Positions 19,669 through 30,244 are shown, counted from the stretch's first letter. The stretch is DNA of 64,000 nucleotides from Isoetes taiwanensis (GCA_021234155.1 JAJEKV010000023.1:5975945-6039944); one strand, 5' to 3'. Notes: generated by a model not told the origin, from the letters alone. Numbers and translations are program-made.

Positions 19669-22035
19669 TTATGTGCAAATGAAAGCAATCCTTACGCTTC
19701 GCAGACTTTGTTGATACGTTTCATATTGTTGCTCACGAACGATCTTCAACTCATCCCATGTTCTCACAGCACGATGCAGCAAGAGTTGCCTCAAATAAAA
19801 TGCTTCTCCTACTCGAGGCAATAGCAATCGTATCCTACACACAACTGGCTGCCTTACCCTTTTTTTCACTATGTTTCTCGTGAACCCCTCTTGCTCTTGT
19901 TCCATATAGGCTCCAGATTCAATTGCCAATGTTGAATTACATACAGTCAACGTATATTGTTCGTAATATTGAATGTACGTGAAGGCATCAAACTCGTTAT
20001 CCAGAGGACGCAAGAAGTATCGATCTAACAACGACCTCGTATTTAAATGTGGCAAGTGCAAAGGTAGGCATTTGACGGCAGGAGACTTATTTGTTATATC
20101 ATATGACATTGTTCTCCACGCTGCCTCTGTCGCTGATAGATAACGTGCCCTCAAGTAATCCTGTATTTCATTTCTAGGAGGTCGCCTAACAGTTTCTTCA
20201 GATGGTGTATGCTCTGGTGGTTGACATGTGCTATTTTCATTTTCATTTTGATCATTGTTCCTCGACGAGGATTCCGCAGCCGCAAATAGTGTATGCTCTG
20301 ATGGTTGGCATATGGTATTTTCTCTTTGATCGTTGTTCCTTGACGAGGATTCCGCTGCCGCTTCATGTTGACTGTTTAATGCCGATGGTATAGAAACCGA
20401 GTGCCTTTCTTGGGTTACTTGAAAATTGGCATTATCAAATCCTTTGTAAATGTAACCATAAAGATAAGAGAATACATGGACTGTGGATGCAATATCTACC
20501 ATAATGTGGCAGTCCAACTGATGCAGGAGAAAAGCATTGTATGGAACCACCCATACATCGTCTATTGACCTCCTCTTATATTGTACATAACCCTTCGAAT
20601 CAAGATAGGTCGTTGGGTTGATATCCTTCGGATAATTATAACAACAAGGATTGCCATTTGGAGAACATCTTTCTGTATGTCTATGCATCATAAATTTTTG
20701 GACTTGTCCTCGAAGAACAGGATCTGTAGGCAATTCAGCAGAGATTATCTCATCTATGCATTCGATTGGTATGTCAGGTTCAGTACGTAAAACGAGATGA
20801 GCATGTGGCAATCCACGTTTTTGAAATTCTATGACCGTTATCACATATGATATGCATTGAAAGAATTTATGAAGAAGCTCCTTCAGCCGTTGCAACCTTC
20901 CATGGAAGCAGCGGATGACGATCATAGGAACATCGGAAGCATTTTGTCCAGGTCTCAGTTTAGTTTGTATTTCTGGCCAATCCGTATTTGTAGTCATAGT
21001 AATGAATAACGTTGGACGACCTTTTGATCTAGACAGTGCTAGTGCATCGGCAACTTGCACAGAGCACCATCTTTGACACCCCAAGAAGGATGATGGTAAA
21101 ATGACGTCATTTTGAGCATCATTTTCTCGTTCAGAATAGTCCTCATCATATTGCACTCTTCTATTTTGAAATGCTGGCGTTCTGAAGTAGTTTAATCGAG
21201 CATCCTCAACTCTAGAATACATGTCAACTAAATATTCTCCACATAGACGACCTAATTGGAGAAAGCGTTCCTCATGTAGCAATCTAGACCTGTACCACTG
21301 CAATTGTGTAAAACCATGTTCATTTCCAAGTCCCCATCCAATAGTACCATGTGGGAAAAAAAGCGGGTATTGTAGCGGTTCGTACATTGGATCGAGTATG
21401 TTCATGAAAGTTGGTTCCCCCTCACTACGAACCCAAAAACCAGGTACCCGAGGAGAAATATTGGCTGTATTACTAGCATCTGCAATTTTACTTGCCACTG
21501 CTCCTTGAATTGTAATGTATGCTGACGGTAGACGCATGCTTCCCATAGTTCGGAGGCTTGGGATGAATGGATTTATTTGGTTAAGGATCGAACTCACACT
21601 AGCAATCCATTGGAATGGTATTTGCTTGTCTTGACCTTGTGCATATCGTTCAGATTCATCATATATATACCAATGTATTGGATGCCCTGCTTCTGTGGTG
21701 GGCCGTAGTCGATGATATGTTCGCCCAGTAATAGTCACAGATGAAGGGAAATCTAAATTTACGAACCCGCCACTCACTCCAAGCACGCTGAAACAGAATA
21801 ACCTGTTTACTTTTCTTGCTAGTTTAGCAAACTCTTGCATATTGTACAGGTAGTTTAAAGCTGTAGGTAAAGGAGGTAGAGCAGGTAATAGCCATTTTCC
21901 TTTATTGCAACAAAATCCGTTCTGCTCTAAGTTGAGCAGGGGGATTTGACAATATGTGCATCTTTTATTCCATGAGCACATCGCGTATGTACGACGCATT
22001 GCCTTATTTATGTGTTGGGCGACGAGATCGCCCAA
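19669..22035 (-). CDS. Helitron-1 Rep (HUH nuclease) domain
   Basis: A 788-codon open frame. The N-terminus has a Cys-rich zinc-finger-like segment (CSWNKRCTYC, then GFCCNKGKWLLP). The Helitron_like_N region follows, with PTLFITMTTNTDWPEI. The HUH motif GLPHAHLVLR lies near residue 410 and the paired-tyrosine motif YLYGYIYKG near residue 525; these are the active-site elements of Helitron rolling-circle Rep proteins, which nick and join single strands. An imperfect internal duplication (AAAESSSRNNDQ repeated about 30 residues apart) lies near residues 565-620. The frame is intact, but it is severed from the N-terminal basic region by a frameshift near 22040 and from the helicase by stops near 19670. 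Confidence 0.9.
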   Translation of the reverse strand: MGDLVAQHINKAMRRTYAMCSWNKRCTYCQIPLLNLEQNGFCCNKGKWLLPALPPLPTALNYLYNMQEFAKLARKVNRLFCFSVLGVSGGFVNLDFPSSVTITGRTYHRLRPTTEAGHPIHWYIYDESERYAQGQDKQIPFQWIASVSSILNQINPFIPSLRTMGSMRLPSAYITIQGAVASKIADASNTANISPRVPGFWVRSEGEPTFMNILDPMYEPLQYPLFFPHGTIGWGLGNEHGFTQLQWYRSRLLHEERFLQLGRLCGEYLVDMYSRVEDARLNYFRTPAFQNRRVQYDEDYSERENDAQNDVILPSSFLGCQRWCSVQVADALALSRSKGRPTLFITMTTNTDWPEIQTKLRPGQNASDVPMIVIRCFHGRLQRLKELLHKFFQCISYVITVIEFQKRGLPHAHLVLRTEPDIPIECIDEIISAELPTDPVLRGQVQKFMMHRHTERCSPNGNPCCYNYPKDINPTTYLDSKGYVQYKRRSIDDVWVVPYNAFLLHQLDCHIMVDIASTVHVFSYLYGYIYKGFDNANFQVTQERHSVSIPSALNSQHEAAAESSSRNNDQRENTICQPSEHTLFAAAESSSRNNDQNENENSTCQPPEHTPSEETVRRPPRNEIQDYLRARYLSATEAAWRTMSYDITNKSPAVKCLPLHLPHLNTRSLLDRYFLRPLDNEFDAFTYIQYYEQYTLTVCNSTLAIESGAYMEQEQEGFTRNIVKKRVRQPVVCRIRLLLPRVGEAFYLRQLLLHRAVRTWDELKIVREQQYETYQQSLRSVRIAFICT

Positions 22036-22621
22036 AGGTGTTGAGGCCCTCGATCCATCGAATCGAGAGATCCTACAGCCAAATCTAATTCTTCATTTGT
22101 TTTTCTTTCACCTGCCTTGGTAACTACATGTAGGCATTCTGCATAAATTTGTTCGACACATTGTCTTCTATCTATCTCTCCTCGTTCTTCTCTTCTCTTC
22201 GACACCCTTTCCTCTTGTTCCTCACTCAGAGATATATGGCTATCATTTCTGGCAAGAGATGATGTGTAGTTATTTGATACAGATTGTTTGTGTGTGACAT
22301 TTACACTAGTTCGTTGACTACAAATTTGGGATCTTGTATCTACATTACCAGTCAAGCTCTTATCTACAGCTATGGTGGAGGTATCTAAATCATTAGATTT
22401 CGCGTTCCTATCTTCCATCTGCGTGTCTATTCGCCTAGACCGTTGTTCTCTATAATGGTCTCTTTTTTTCTCTCGTATCCTAATCCTATCCTCTTCATTT
22501 AAGTTTGCAAAGCGTTCTCTCTTTCCTCTTCAATCCGAATAGAATAGCGTTCTCTTGCTCTCTGTCGCATTTTCTCCCTACGCTCTCCAGTTAAACTAGC
22601 TAGTCGTTCCCTTGTAGGCAT
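22008..22621 (-). pseudogene. Helitron-1 N-terminal basic region, frameshifted
   Basis: From ATG 22621 the minus strand encodes a string of Arg/Glu-rich units (MPTRERLASLTGERREKMRQ, then RARERYSIRIEEERE). These are characteristic of the N-terminus of plant Helitron Rep-helicases. A one-base shift near 22516-22530 moves the frame, and the charged region continues (ERFANLNEEDRIRIREKKRD). It then enters the ORF from ATG 22418 to 22008 (MEDRNAKSNDLD..., EEQEERVSKRREERGEIDRR). A second shift near 22040-22070 would join Rep. Confidence 0.7.
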
Positions 22622-23900
22622 TGGACCACAAATTCTGTCTACTTATAAAAACAATAAATCAAATGATACACAATGCACAAATACGATGATCTGCAAGGCA
22701 ACTTACTTTGTTTTCTCTTATTTTCTTTTCTCGAATGAAACGATGCAAGCTATCAAAGATCAAACCCTAGCCATCTCCACATGACAATATTCTACACACA
22801 TAAAAACACACCATGTCAAACATAGTTCTTTATCCATTTAAATGTGATTTCATGTCAAAATATACAAATGTGAAATTATAAAAATATTGGAGAAAGCGAG
22901 TGCATAGTTAGTATGAGGCATGAAAAAAGATAGAATGCAAATGCGAGTTTGCAATATAGCAAAGTCGCTAATTTTCAAATGAAAATGGGTGCTATTGTAT
23001 ACACTTTGACATCATGCACTCTTTTGATCTATCTGTGCCCCAAAATGTATGTCAAGTCATTGCAAACATAAATTCCTACCATGTAGAGCTTTCTCTATAG
23101 TTCAAACCCTTCGACTCCAAAGGTATGGCTATGGGTATTGCCGAAATGAGCTGGCATTGACCAGGCTCCCATAAGTCAATTTTTGGAAAGGAAACGTGCA
23201 GCTATTATAGGACATGCAAGGTGGGATCAAGTGCCTTTTTTGCAACGGAAAATTTGTTAATTTCTTATTAAAACTCAGTGAGGAAATTGTTAATTAATAT
23301 TTCACAATTGTTAAGTTGGTCTTTGCATAATCGAATATGTTTTTTTCCTTTTAGTTTTGTTTTTGTTTAATGTTCTATAATATATATTGATTTATTGCAA
23401 AACTAAGGCAAATACCTTTGTTTTACTTTTCAACACGTATCTTGGTTTATTAGTCCTGTTTTTGTTTGGTGTATCTTGCACATGAGCCTCACGGATTCTA
23501 GGCAAGTAATAATATTTCTAATCAGGCAAGTAATAATATTTCTAATCGAATAAATATTGCCATAAGTTTTTAAGTATTTTGAATAAATATTGCAATAAGT
23601 TTCAAGTGTTTTGACTTGACGTAATTGGTCCCATGCACGTCCATTTTATCTCAGCATTATAGAAATATGTTCAGTCTGGCTCATTTTTTTTGTGGCTCAG
23701 CATAACAAGTCATCTTCTTCTGCCAAATTCTTAATGCGTTCTCTTCAATGCTTTGACATGCTATGGAATGGGTGAACTAAAGATTTGCCATTCAAGTTGA
23801 ATAAAAAGTGAAGTCCCTGCCTTTAAAACAAAATTGGCCTTGCTGCTCAAATTTAAGGCTTGGGCGCTCCTTTTGTATAAGAAATCTATGGAGATGGATT
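22622..23900. other. AT-rich stretch upstream of Helitron Rep
   Basis: No gene was recognised. Short direct duplications occur near 23512-23600 (GGCAAGTAATAATATTTCTA plus ATC twice, then GAATAAATATTGC twice). If the Helitron-1 model is right, this is its 5' interior and would include the promoter. Confidence 0.4.
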
Positions 23901-23904
23901 GATG

Positions 23905-24235
23905 ATCGAGGCCATTCATATCCTCAAGCAAGGGGCTCGCTTAACTAGAAATGGTGCATACTGTCTTCTTCAAGAATGTGAGGTAAGGGAAAAACCTTGA
24001 GTGCGGCAGACATGTTCAATCCCTCATGGCCCATAATGGGCTTGATTCTATTGCCATTTTAGGTGATCATCTCATTCGGTTGTTTGCTTATCATGGAAAT
24101 TTGTTTGAGGCAAATAAAATATATGATGTAATTTCAGCACCAAATGCATATACATGGATTTGCAATTATATTGGCTAAAGCCAAGCTTAGGAATAGTGAG
24201 GAAGCCCTTGAACTATACCAACTAATTGGATTTTT
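23905..24235 (+). pseudogene. Pentatricopeptide-repeat (PPR) gene fragment
   Basis: With two or three frame corrections this encodes plant PPR signatures: AIHILKQGARLTRNGAYCLL, LQECEVRE, GRHVQSLMAHNGLDSIAIL, GDHLIRLFAYHGNLFEANKI, and EEALELYQL. PPR proteins bind organellar RNA. About one and a half E/PLS-type repeats survive, with no start and no C-terminal domain. The fragment lies in opposite orientation to the Helitron whose interior may enclose it. A 60-bp tandem duplication with unit TTGGATTTTTTT(C)TGTTGAAAATT-like sequence follows at about 24229-24330. Confidence 0.65.
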
Positions 24236-24848
24236 TTCTGTTGAAAATTGACATCTTGCGGCATATATGCTCAAATATTGGATTTTTTTTCGTTGAAAAT
24301 TGACATGTTGCAAAGATATATGCTCAAATATCTATCTCGTATTTGTAGAGCTAGATTACAATATGCACTAATAATTGTAACTTTCATCCCGGTCGACATG
24401 GTACTACAAAGATATTCCACGATTACAAACCAATGAGACACAATTTTCGTTTATCGCCCCTTTACAAACCAGCAGTAGGATTTGCCTTGGACAAGAGGGT
24501 TTTTTCGCAGATTCGCCACTTTTGTCTTGGGACAAGATGGCGTGCAGATTCAATATCGGCCTGTGGATTGCCCGCTTGCTTGAAGCTTGTCCAGACGTTA
24601 CGGCTCATTTTAACTCGGGTTTTATAGCAAAGATACATTACTAACTTTTCGTTGTCGTTACAAAGGTGTGTTTTTGCATGCAGTTCCTTCAAAGATTAGG
24701 CATAAAAGGCTACATCTAGATTTAGTTCGGAATGACATATTGTAGCAAACATTGGAATTCAGGGTTGAACTTTCATCAGGTTTATCATATGATTCAACAG
24801 CCTATATACATGTAAGAATTTAAATAATGGATAGGTATAGTGTTTACA

Positions 24849-25300
24849 GATCCTGGAATTATTTTAAACCCTAAATTTAAGCATGGTCTTGAAGGATGGA
24901 GCCAAAGATAATGGTTGTGTGACATATGGTGGGATCTAGCAATGGAGGAAATGGATTTCTAATGCAAGGCAACGTTCTACTCCTCAATGGCCCCCCGCTT
25001 GGATATTTCGCCCTTCACCATAGCTACTAAATACACACTTTCGTGTATGCCATATTTGTTAAAATCCTCTAGTAAAAGATGGAGTTGAGTATGATATGAC
25101 GGCATGGTGTTTAGCATGGGTGCAGATTAAAGGAGCAAATTCAGCCCTTGTTAAAGCCAGTGTCATCACAAACGAAGGCAACTACACATGTCTTCGGCTC
25201 GTTATTGCACACATTGGTCGTAGGTCATTTTGAAGGGTTGTTTTTGCAAAGCCAAGATGCCCCCGCACCTTCCACCACTCTGCTCTTCACGGTATGCTTA
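24849..25300 (+). pseudogene. Plant GH10 endoxylanase CBM22-domain fragment
   Basis: Translations show GIILNPKFKHGLEGWS, the usual start of the carbohydrate-binding module of plant GH10 xylanases. In another frame follow WVQIKGANSALVKASVITNE and GNYTCL, then an SF-KG-F stretch and a D-A-P-A-P run where the module ends. Stops and shifts break it. Only the binding module is present; no GH10 catalytic barrel follows. In living genes this protein binds or cleaves xylan in the cell wall. Confidence 0.55.
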
Positions 25301-25639
25301 ATACATGAGAGAGGATCATTCTTTACTTGGTTATATAACATATCTAAATGTTTCATGTTGAATGCATGTGCAAGACCGCTTATTCAAAACGGAGATCCTG
25401 GTTGAATAATGTCGCTTTTGCGAGCCTTTCTGAGATGAGCAATGGAACAATCACTAGAATTCTTTGGATAAAATTGTTGTGTACTTTGAAGTATTGCTTT
25501 CGCAGTTCATAATAGTTTATGATCTTTGCTCAATAGGAATATATGGCATATTACGGATCGAGAAGCAATTAGTGGCCTTGCAAGTGCTCCCTAAAACACG
25601 AGAATATTTGTAAGGATTGTTAAAGCAAAAAAATAGAGG

Positions 25640-25895
25640 AGCTTTAAATTTTATTTCTAATGCTTTGGAATGATGCGGCCGGACTTTATCGGTGACTACT
25701 TCCCTTACTTTCGACTTTGCAACCGACAAATATAATGGCACCATTCAGATCCGTGGTTCGATAAGGTGGGGCAGATCTATGCAGACAAAAATTCACTAAA
25801 AAGGTGTCTATGGTTAAATTGAAGTGGCGTTCTTGGGAATCGCCAGAAACAAGTCCGAATGGCATTCAAGTTCGAAATTGTATGGCCTAAGTTGT
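25640..25895 (+). pseudogene. Possible dirigent-protein fragment
   Basis: One frame gives LTFDFATDKYNGTIQIRGS, like the beta-strand motif (YNGSTLxIxG) of dirigent proteins. A shifted frame near 25825-25890 gives an EVAFLG...GR..FRMAF pattern like their REV-VVGGTGxFR-A-G motif. The match is short and needs frame corrections, so it is tentative. Dirigent proteins guide lignan coupling in the apoplast. Confidence 0.3.
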
Positions 25896-25979
25896 GGGCT
25901 AAATGAGTACTCAATCTTTCAATTTAACATGTTATTTGTTTGTGCTAGGATTATCTAGATCCGCAACTAATACCATAAA

Positions 25980-26450
25980 GCATGCAAAAACGAATGCACA
26001 ATCCGGTGAAGACATACTCTACATATCCGGGCGAGAGCATACCTTTTCCCAATTGTAATCTGACTTTGTCGACCAAAAACCTTGAGATCCGCTTTCAAAC
26101 ATCGCCACCGAAGTCCGACCTATTTATACATCATAGGTTATGCCATGTCGGCAAGTCTCGCTCCACGATTACGCCCGCGATTGTTGTTGCTGCCTCTAAT
26201 TCCCATCCGCCGCGCCAACGGTTCATTATCTCGGATCCAACCATGTTTCGATGCCATCCGCCGCTTGCTCTATGTCGGCAAATTTACGCTCATGAATGCG
26301 CTTACGATTATTGCCGATTCCGCCATCCGCCGTCCACCGTTGTTCTCTTATCTCGAATCCAACCTTAATTCGACGCCATCTGGCCGCTTTGCCGCCGAAT
26401 TCGGACGCCATCAGTCAACTCGACCAGGTTTGGGAATGCCCCTAAAATGA
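25980..26450. repeat. Degenerate direct repeat of about 110 bp
   Basis: Blocks with CCATCCGCCG, TTATCTCG(G/A)ATCCAACC and TTCGA(T/C)GCCATC occur at about 26205-26262 and again at about 26320-26382. ORFs across it (25982-26368 and 26082-26450) look like by-products of the GC-richer repeat, not genes. Confidence 0.45.
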
Positions 26451-26552
26451 ACGACAGAAATTTGCTCTTATCCCTATGGACGGACCGGATCAATGCCTCG
26501 ATGACGAAGAATATTCTCAAGAATCGTCCCATTAATAATTATATATGTTCAG

Positions 26553-27855
26553 ACAAGAAATTTATCGCGGCGGCCTCGTGTCAGTTGAAGCCCAAGTAAT
26601 ATGAAGGGCATTTTTTAAAAAAAAAAGGAAAAAGAAAAAAATCAACTAAACAATTCGTTGATTAATCATGTTAACTAGTCCAATAGCTAAAAGGCAAGAA
26701 CATTTAAATCTCCAAAATCTATTCCCTTGATATTGTGATACCAAAGTGACGTGAAGGATTTACATTTCAAATGAACGTTTCTATTTTGTAATGTCTTTGT
26801 TCCTAGCCTGCTTATCTAGGTTTATTATAATATTGTTAACCTGTCTAATTGAATACACTATAATGTCCAATGATGGAAAATTCTCAATTAGGAAACTAAC
26901 TTCTGGACCATTTCGTTTTGTTTACACTCGTGCAATTAGACTTATTATTTGACGTTCTAATTCTTTCGCTTTAGTTTAGAATTGCTATGACTACTTGATG
27001 TACTAATTTTGGCAAATAGCTGGAAAACATGCAGGAGTTGAACCTGCACTATAGTGGGTTTTGGGCCTAGGTGGGGATTGCCCATTACCAATGGCTTTAT
27101 CACTAGAATGTCACCGCGATGGATGTTCTTTTTACCACCCTTACTCCGTTCTTTTTTTTCTTTTTTTCTTTTTTTTTATGTGCATCCGATGAGAGTCAGT
27201 GGGTTTTGAGCCTGGGTGGGGATCGCCCATTACCAATGGCTTTATCACTAGACTGTCATCGCGATGAATACTCTTTTATTATTCCCTGAAGCCCCCCTCT
27301 TTTTTTTGTTTTTTTTACTGCATCCGATGATAGTCAGTAGGTTTTGGGCCTGGATAGGGGTCGCCCATTACCAATAGCTTGACCACTAGGCTGTCATCGC
27401 GATACATCAAAAAGATAGATGAGGGAATCCCATGGTAATTGAATAGCACATCATCTATCGTACGGGCTGGAAAGGGAGTTTTTCTTTTTGTTTGTTTTTT
27501 CCTTTTTTTCTTTTTTCTTTTTTCAACGTACCTTATATGAACTCCTCCAAATATTCATATGTGATAGTATCATTCGCCAAAAGAGTGCTAGAGAAGTCAT
27601 GCACACCTGTATAAAGAGAATGGTCGACGAAACATGCTTGTCATAACCATAAAAGTTGGAGAGTGCATACCTTATTCGAAGTTTAATTCTTATCATCTCC
27701 TTGCATGACCTGTGTAGAAAAATATTGGAGGAGAACATACATTATAGACATAGCAACTCTTTATAAACGACATTTTTAGTGCGCTTCATTGTGTTTTCCG
27801 ACGAAAGTAAGATGAGGGCGTCTTCTCTTCTCCGCATGCGACTAAGTGCAGTGTA
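26553..27855 (-). mobile_element. Helitron-2 3' terminal fragment
   Basis: It matches 16618-18065 nearly base for base, apart from internal deletions: most of the terminal hairpin, and the stretch between the tRNA-like sequence and SINE unit a. Homology stops at GTGCAGTGTA (27855), inside the helicase-coding C-terminus, where Copia-1 sequence begins. It carries the same three tRNA-like units at about 27055-27125, 27183-27268 and 27320-27405. The rest of this Helitron is missing. Confidence 0.8.
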
Positions 27856-27903
27856 GGTCTGTTAATTGCAACAACCCCCTTCCTTCAATAGTTTGCAATG
27901 CTC

Positions 27904-29046
27904 CATTCCTAGGATGGGTCCTATGATACAACTAGTTGGCAAGTGAAGTGGTGTTCTCATTGAGCTTTGTAAAACATTGAGTACAAATGGATCCCTCAGT
28001 AGGGATAGATAAATTTGGAAATATGAACTTTAAATGCTCCGAAACTAGACAATCATCGAGAGCATGATGATACTGAAGAATACAACATAAAAGATGGTTT
28101 TATCCGCCACTTGGTCGATGCAAAGGTGAGAAGACTCGATGACTGCTCCTCATCGGGAAGAAGAACCACGCCTTCTTAGGTTTTTGAGGAAACCCAAGCA
28201 AATAGTTGAAGCACGATCCCTCACACTATGGCAACCCCAAGACCTTAAACAATCCTGCAGAATCAAGGTGAAAGAAAAATAACCCGTCAATGAGTTAGAT
28301 GCCATAGGCAAGAAGACTCGGAGGCTCCAGGGCCACGCCGAGAAAGAAACAACAGCCGACCAATCGGGAACCGTCCGCGGAATGACCATCGCGGGAAAAA
28401 ACAACCGATTAGTGCTGCCTCGGAGGCTACAGCGCCACGCCGAGAAAAAACAATAAATATGATCTCGGAGGCAACAGCGCCACGCCGAGAGAAAACATGA
28501 ATAATAAATATTGACTCAGAGGCGCTACAATGCCACGCCGAGAAAGAATGAAATAATGAGTAAGGCTCGGAGGCAACAGTGCCACGCCGAGAAAAAACTG
28601 AAAATAAGAACATGTGCACTTTCAAAGAAGATAGAAGAAAACATGGAGGAAAATGAGTAAGCCTCGGAGGCAACAGTGCCACGCCGAGAAAAAATGAAAA
28701 AAAATAAGAACATATGCACTTTCAAAGAAGATAGAAAGAAAACATGGAGGTTATCACGGGCCTCAGGATGATCCGAGAGGTATAGAAGAATAGATAAATA
28801 TAAAGATGACAGACCGATTAGAAGGAAATGGAGCAACTTCCACAAAGGAAAATGAGAAAACAGGAAATCAGACGTAGATATGACCCAACAAGCTCAGATA
28901 TTATTGAGGGAGAGGAGGGCGGGAGACTTGTGGAACCAGAAATGAGGAGAATGGAAAGAAACTCAAGAGAACGCCGATGACTAGAAAAGAGGAAGGAGGC
29001 GATATAAATAGGAGATGCAAGGTAGGGCGTCCCCATCCAAGGAATG
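27904..29046 (-). mobile_element. Hairpin-array TIR element, copy A (1143 bp)
   Basis: The ends are inverted: CATTCCTAGGATGGGTCC at 27904 on the plus strand, and CATTCCTTGGATGGGGACG read inward from 29046 on the minus strand. Flanks are TC on both sides, a possible 2-bp duplication. On the minus strand a TATA-like TATTTATATC lies about 40 bp inside the end. A CT-rich stretch and an array of about six units of the form CTCGGCGTGGC-ACTGTT-GCCTCCGAG follow (28662-28689, 28565-28592, 28514-28544, 28463-28490, 28418-28447, 28316-28345). It encodes no recognisable protein. Homologous elements lie at 36391-37654 and 49888-51092. Confidence 0.65.
28316..28689 (-). repeat. Array of imperfect hairpin units in copy A
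   Basis: Six units are spaced about 50, 50, 50, 50-100 and 100 bp apart. In each, CTCGG can pair with CCGAG and GGC with GCC around a 5-6 nt loop. A roughly 100-bp duplication containing GCACTTTCAAAGAAGATAGA (28620s and 28719s) added the outermost unit. Confidence 0.75.
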
Positions 29047-29047
29047 T

Positions 29048-29075
29048 CGGTTCTATTGCTATCGCAATAGAACCG
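29048..29075. repeat. 12-bp stem hairpin between Copia-1 and element A
   Basis: CGGTTCTATTGC, loop TATC, GCAATAGAACCG. It lies exactly between the protease-coding break (ends near 29079) and the TIR of copy A. It has no counterpart in the homologous Copia-2, so it is either an earlier small insertion or an outer part of the TIR element. Confidence 0.8.
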
Positions 29076-29079
29076 TGGC

Positions 29080-30216
29080 ATTTCCTACTTGCGCACTCCT
29101 TGTATGATTCTTGGAGATTTTCTTGAGTAGATCAGTAGTTTGCACTACTGATCTTTCAGCTCCACTATCAACAACAAGAGAATGAGAATTTTTGTTAGCA
29201 ATCTTTTCATCAAGTATGGCAAATTCATCAATTACCTCTTCCTCATCTTCAGTGCACTCTTTATCTTCTTGTTCATGCTCTTTAGCAATGAAAGCTCCAG
29301 CAGGTTTTCTTCCTCCTTTCCCTCTTGTATCTACTTTTCTGCCAATATTGCTTTTTCCTATATAGTCCTTTGGAGTTGGGAATTTAGCAGCCAGATGACC
29401 CCTACCTCCACAAGTATAGCAATTGAATTTCCTTTTAAATTTTGGGCAGTTGTTCTTAACATTCCCTTCCTCATTGCAATTGTAGCAAATTATTTTTCTG
29501 GTTGCGCTTTTCCTCTTTTTTCCAGCAACAGAATTTCAGCTCCTTCATCATCATTGTTTCTTGCAACCTTTTTCTGTTCAACTTCAGTCCTCAAGATGCT
29601 TTCTGCCTCATTTCTATTTTTGGCCACATTTCTTATAAAAATCCCCAATTGCTCATTTTCTATTACTGCTCTAGCTATAGTGAGCACTTGGAATCTTTTA
29701 GATAGATCGACTCCAGTAGCAGCCAAATCAGCCACAATATTGTCAAATTTATTAAAAAAATCTGAGTTCCTTGTCAAGCAAATCTATTTGGGAGGAAGTT
29801 TTCTCTTCAAAATGCTTGAACAAGTACATCCACATTTCTCTTGGAGTCTTATTTCTCAATTTCAATCTTATAGTAGGACGTACCTTGGAAGTGATGATTC
29901 CTTGTGCCTCCTTTAACCTTGCATATTCAGTTTTAGTCCCTTTAATTCCTTCAGCAGATTCTGCAGAGTTCACTTCTCCCGAGCTTTCAGACTCATTAGC
30001 ACTGGTTCCTCTTCCATATCTTGTAACTACACTTGCAGTAGACCTCATGCCATTACTAGGTGAACTTTCTCCTAAGGGATTGACCAGATTCCAAAGTTCC
30101 TCCACCTCTAAAATGTGTATTATTGAGTCCTTCCAGACTTCAAAGCCAGGACCCCCTTTATACACATCTACAGCACTTAAAAGGCTTGCTCCAAACCTAC
30201 TTGACATTCTGGACAA
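29080..30216 (-). pseudogene. Copia-1 gag and start of protease
   Basis: From ATG 30216 the minus strand encodes the Copia gag (SSRFGASLLSAVDVYKGGPG, then PREMWMYLFKHFEEKTSSQ). It shifts frame near 29755-29765 and continues (FNKFDNIVADLAATGVDLSK). A zinc-knuckle-like pair (CYTCGGRGH) follows near 29400-29480 with further breaks. The protease active site VDSGAERSVVQ lies near 29130-29170. The protein is about 80% the length of the Copia-2 gag region. The reading stops at VGNA, where foreign DNA begins. Confidence 0.8.
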
Positions 30217-30244
30217 CTTCCACTTAACTTGCTCTGATACCAGA

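Larger units (their letters stand above)
16618..26553 (-). mobile_element. Helitron-1 (putative full span, minus strand)
   Basis: Rep and helicase remnants (22621-17952) read on the minus strand. The 3' end is set by homology to a second copy starting at 26553: both share ACAAGAAATTTATCG at 16618 and 26553. On the minus strand the terminus reads ...ATAAATTTCTTG and is preceded by a GC hairpin (CGTGGCGGCC/GGCCGCCGCG, 16631-16652). CTTG differs from the canonical CTRR. The next minus-strand base is T, as expected for insertion at AT. For the 5' end I infer the TC at 26553-26552, directly abutting the second copy's CTTG, which would be a head-to-tail Helitron pair. Gene fragments between 23.9 and 25.9 kb would then lie inside this element. 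The 5' boundary is inference. Confidence 0.5.

Noticed and set aside
25982-26450. Overlapping plus-strand ORFs of about 125 codons
   Set aside because: Low-complexity Pro/Arg/His products created by a degenerate GC-richer repeat in three frames at once.
28316-28689. CRISPR-like array (regularly spaced short repeats)
   Set aside because: Spacing is uneven, spacers resemble each other, repeats are imperfect hairpins inside a TIR element, and the sequence is plant nuclear.
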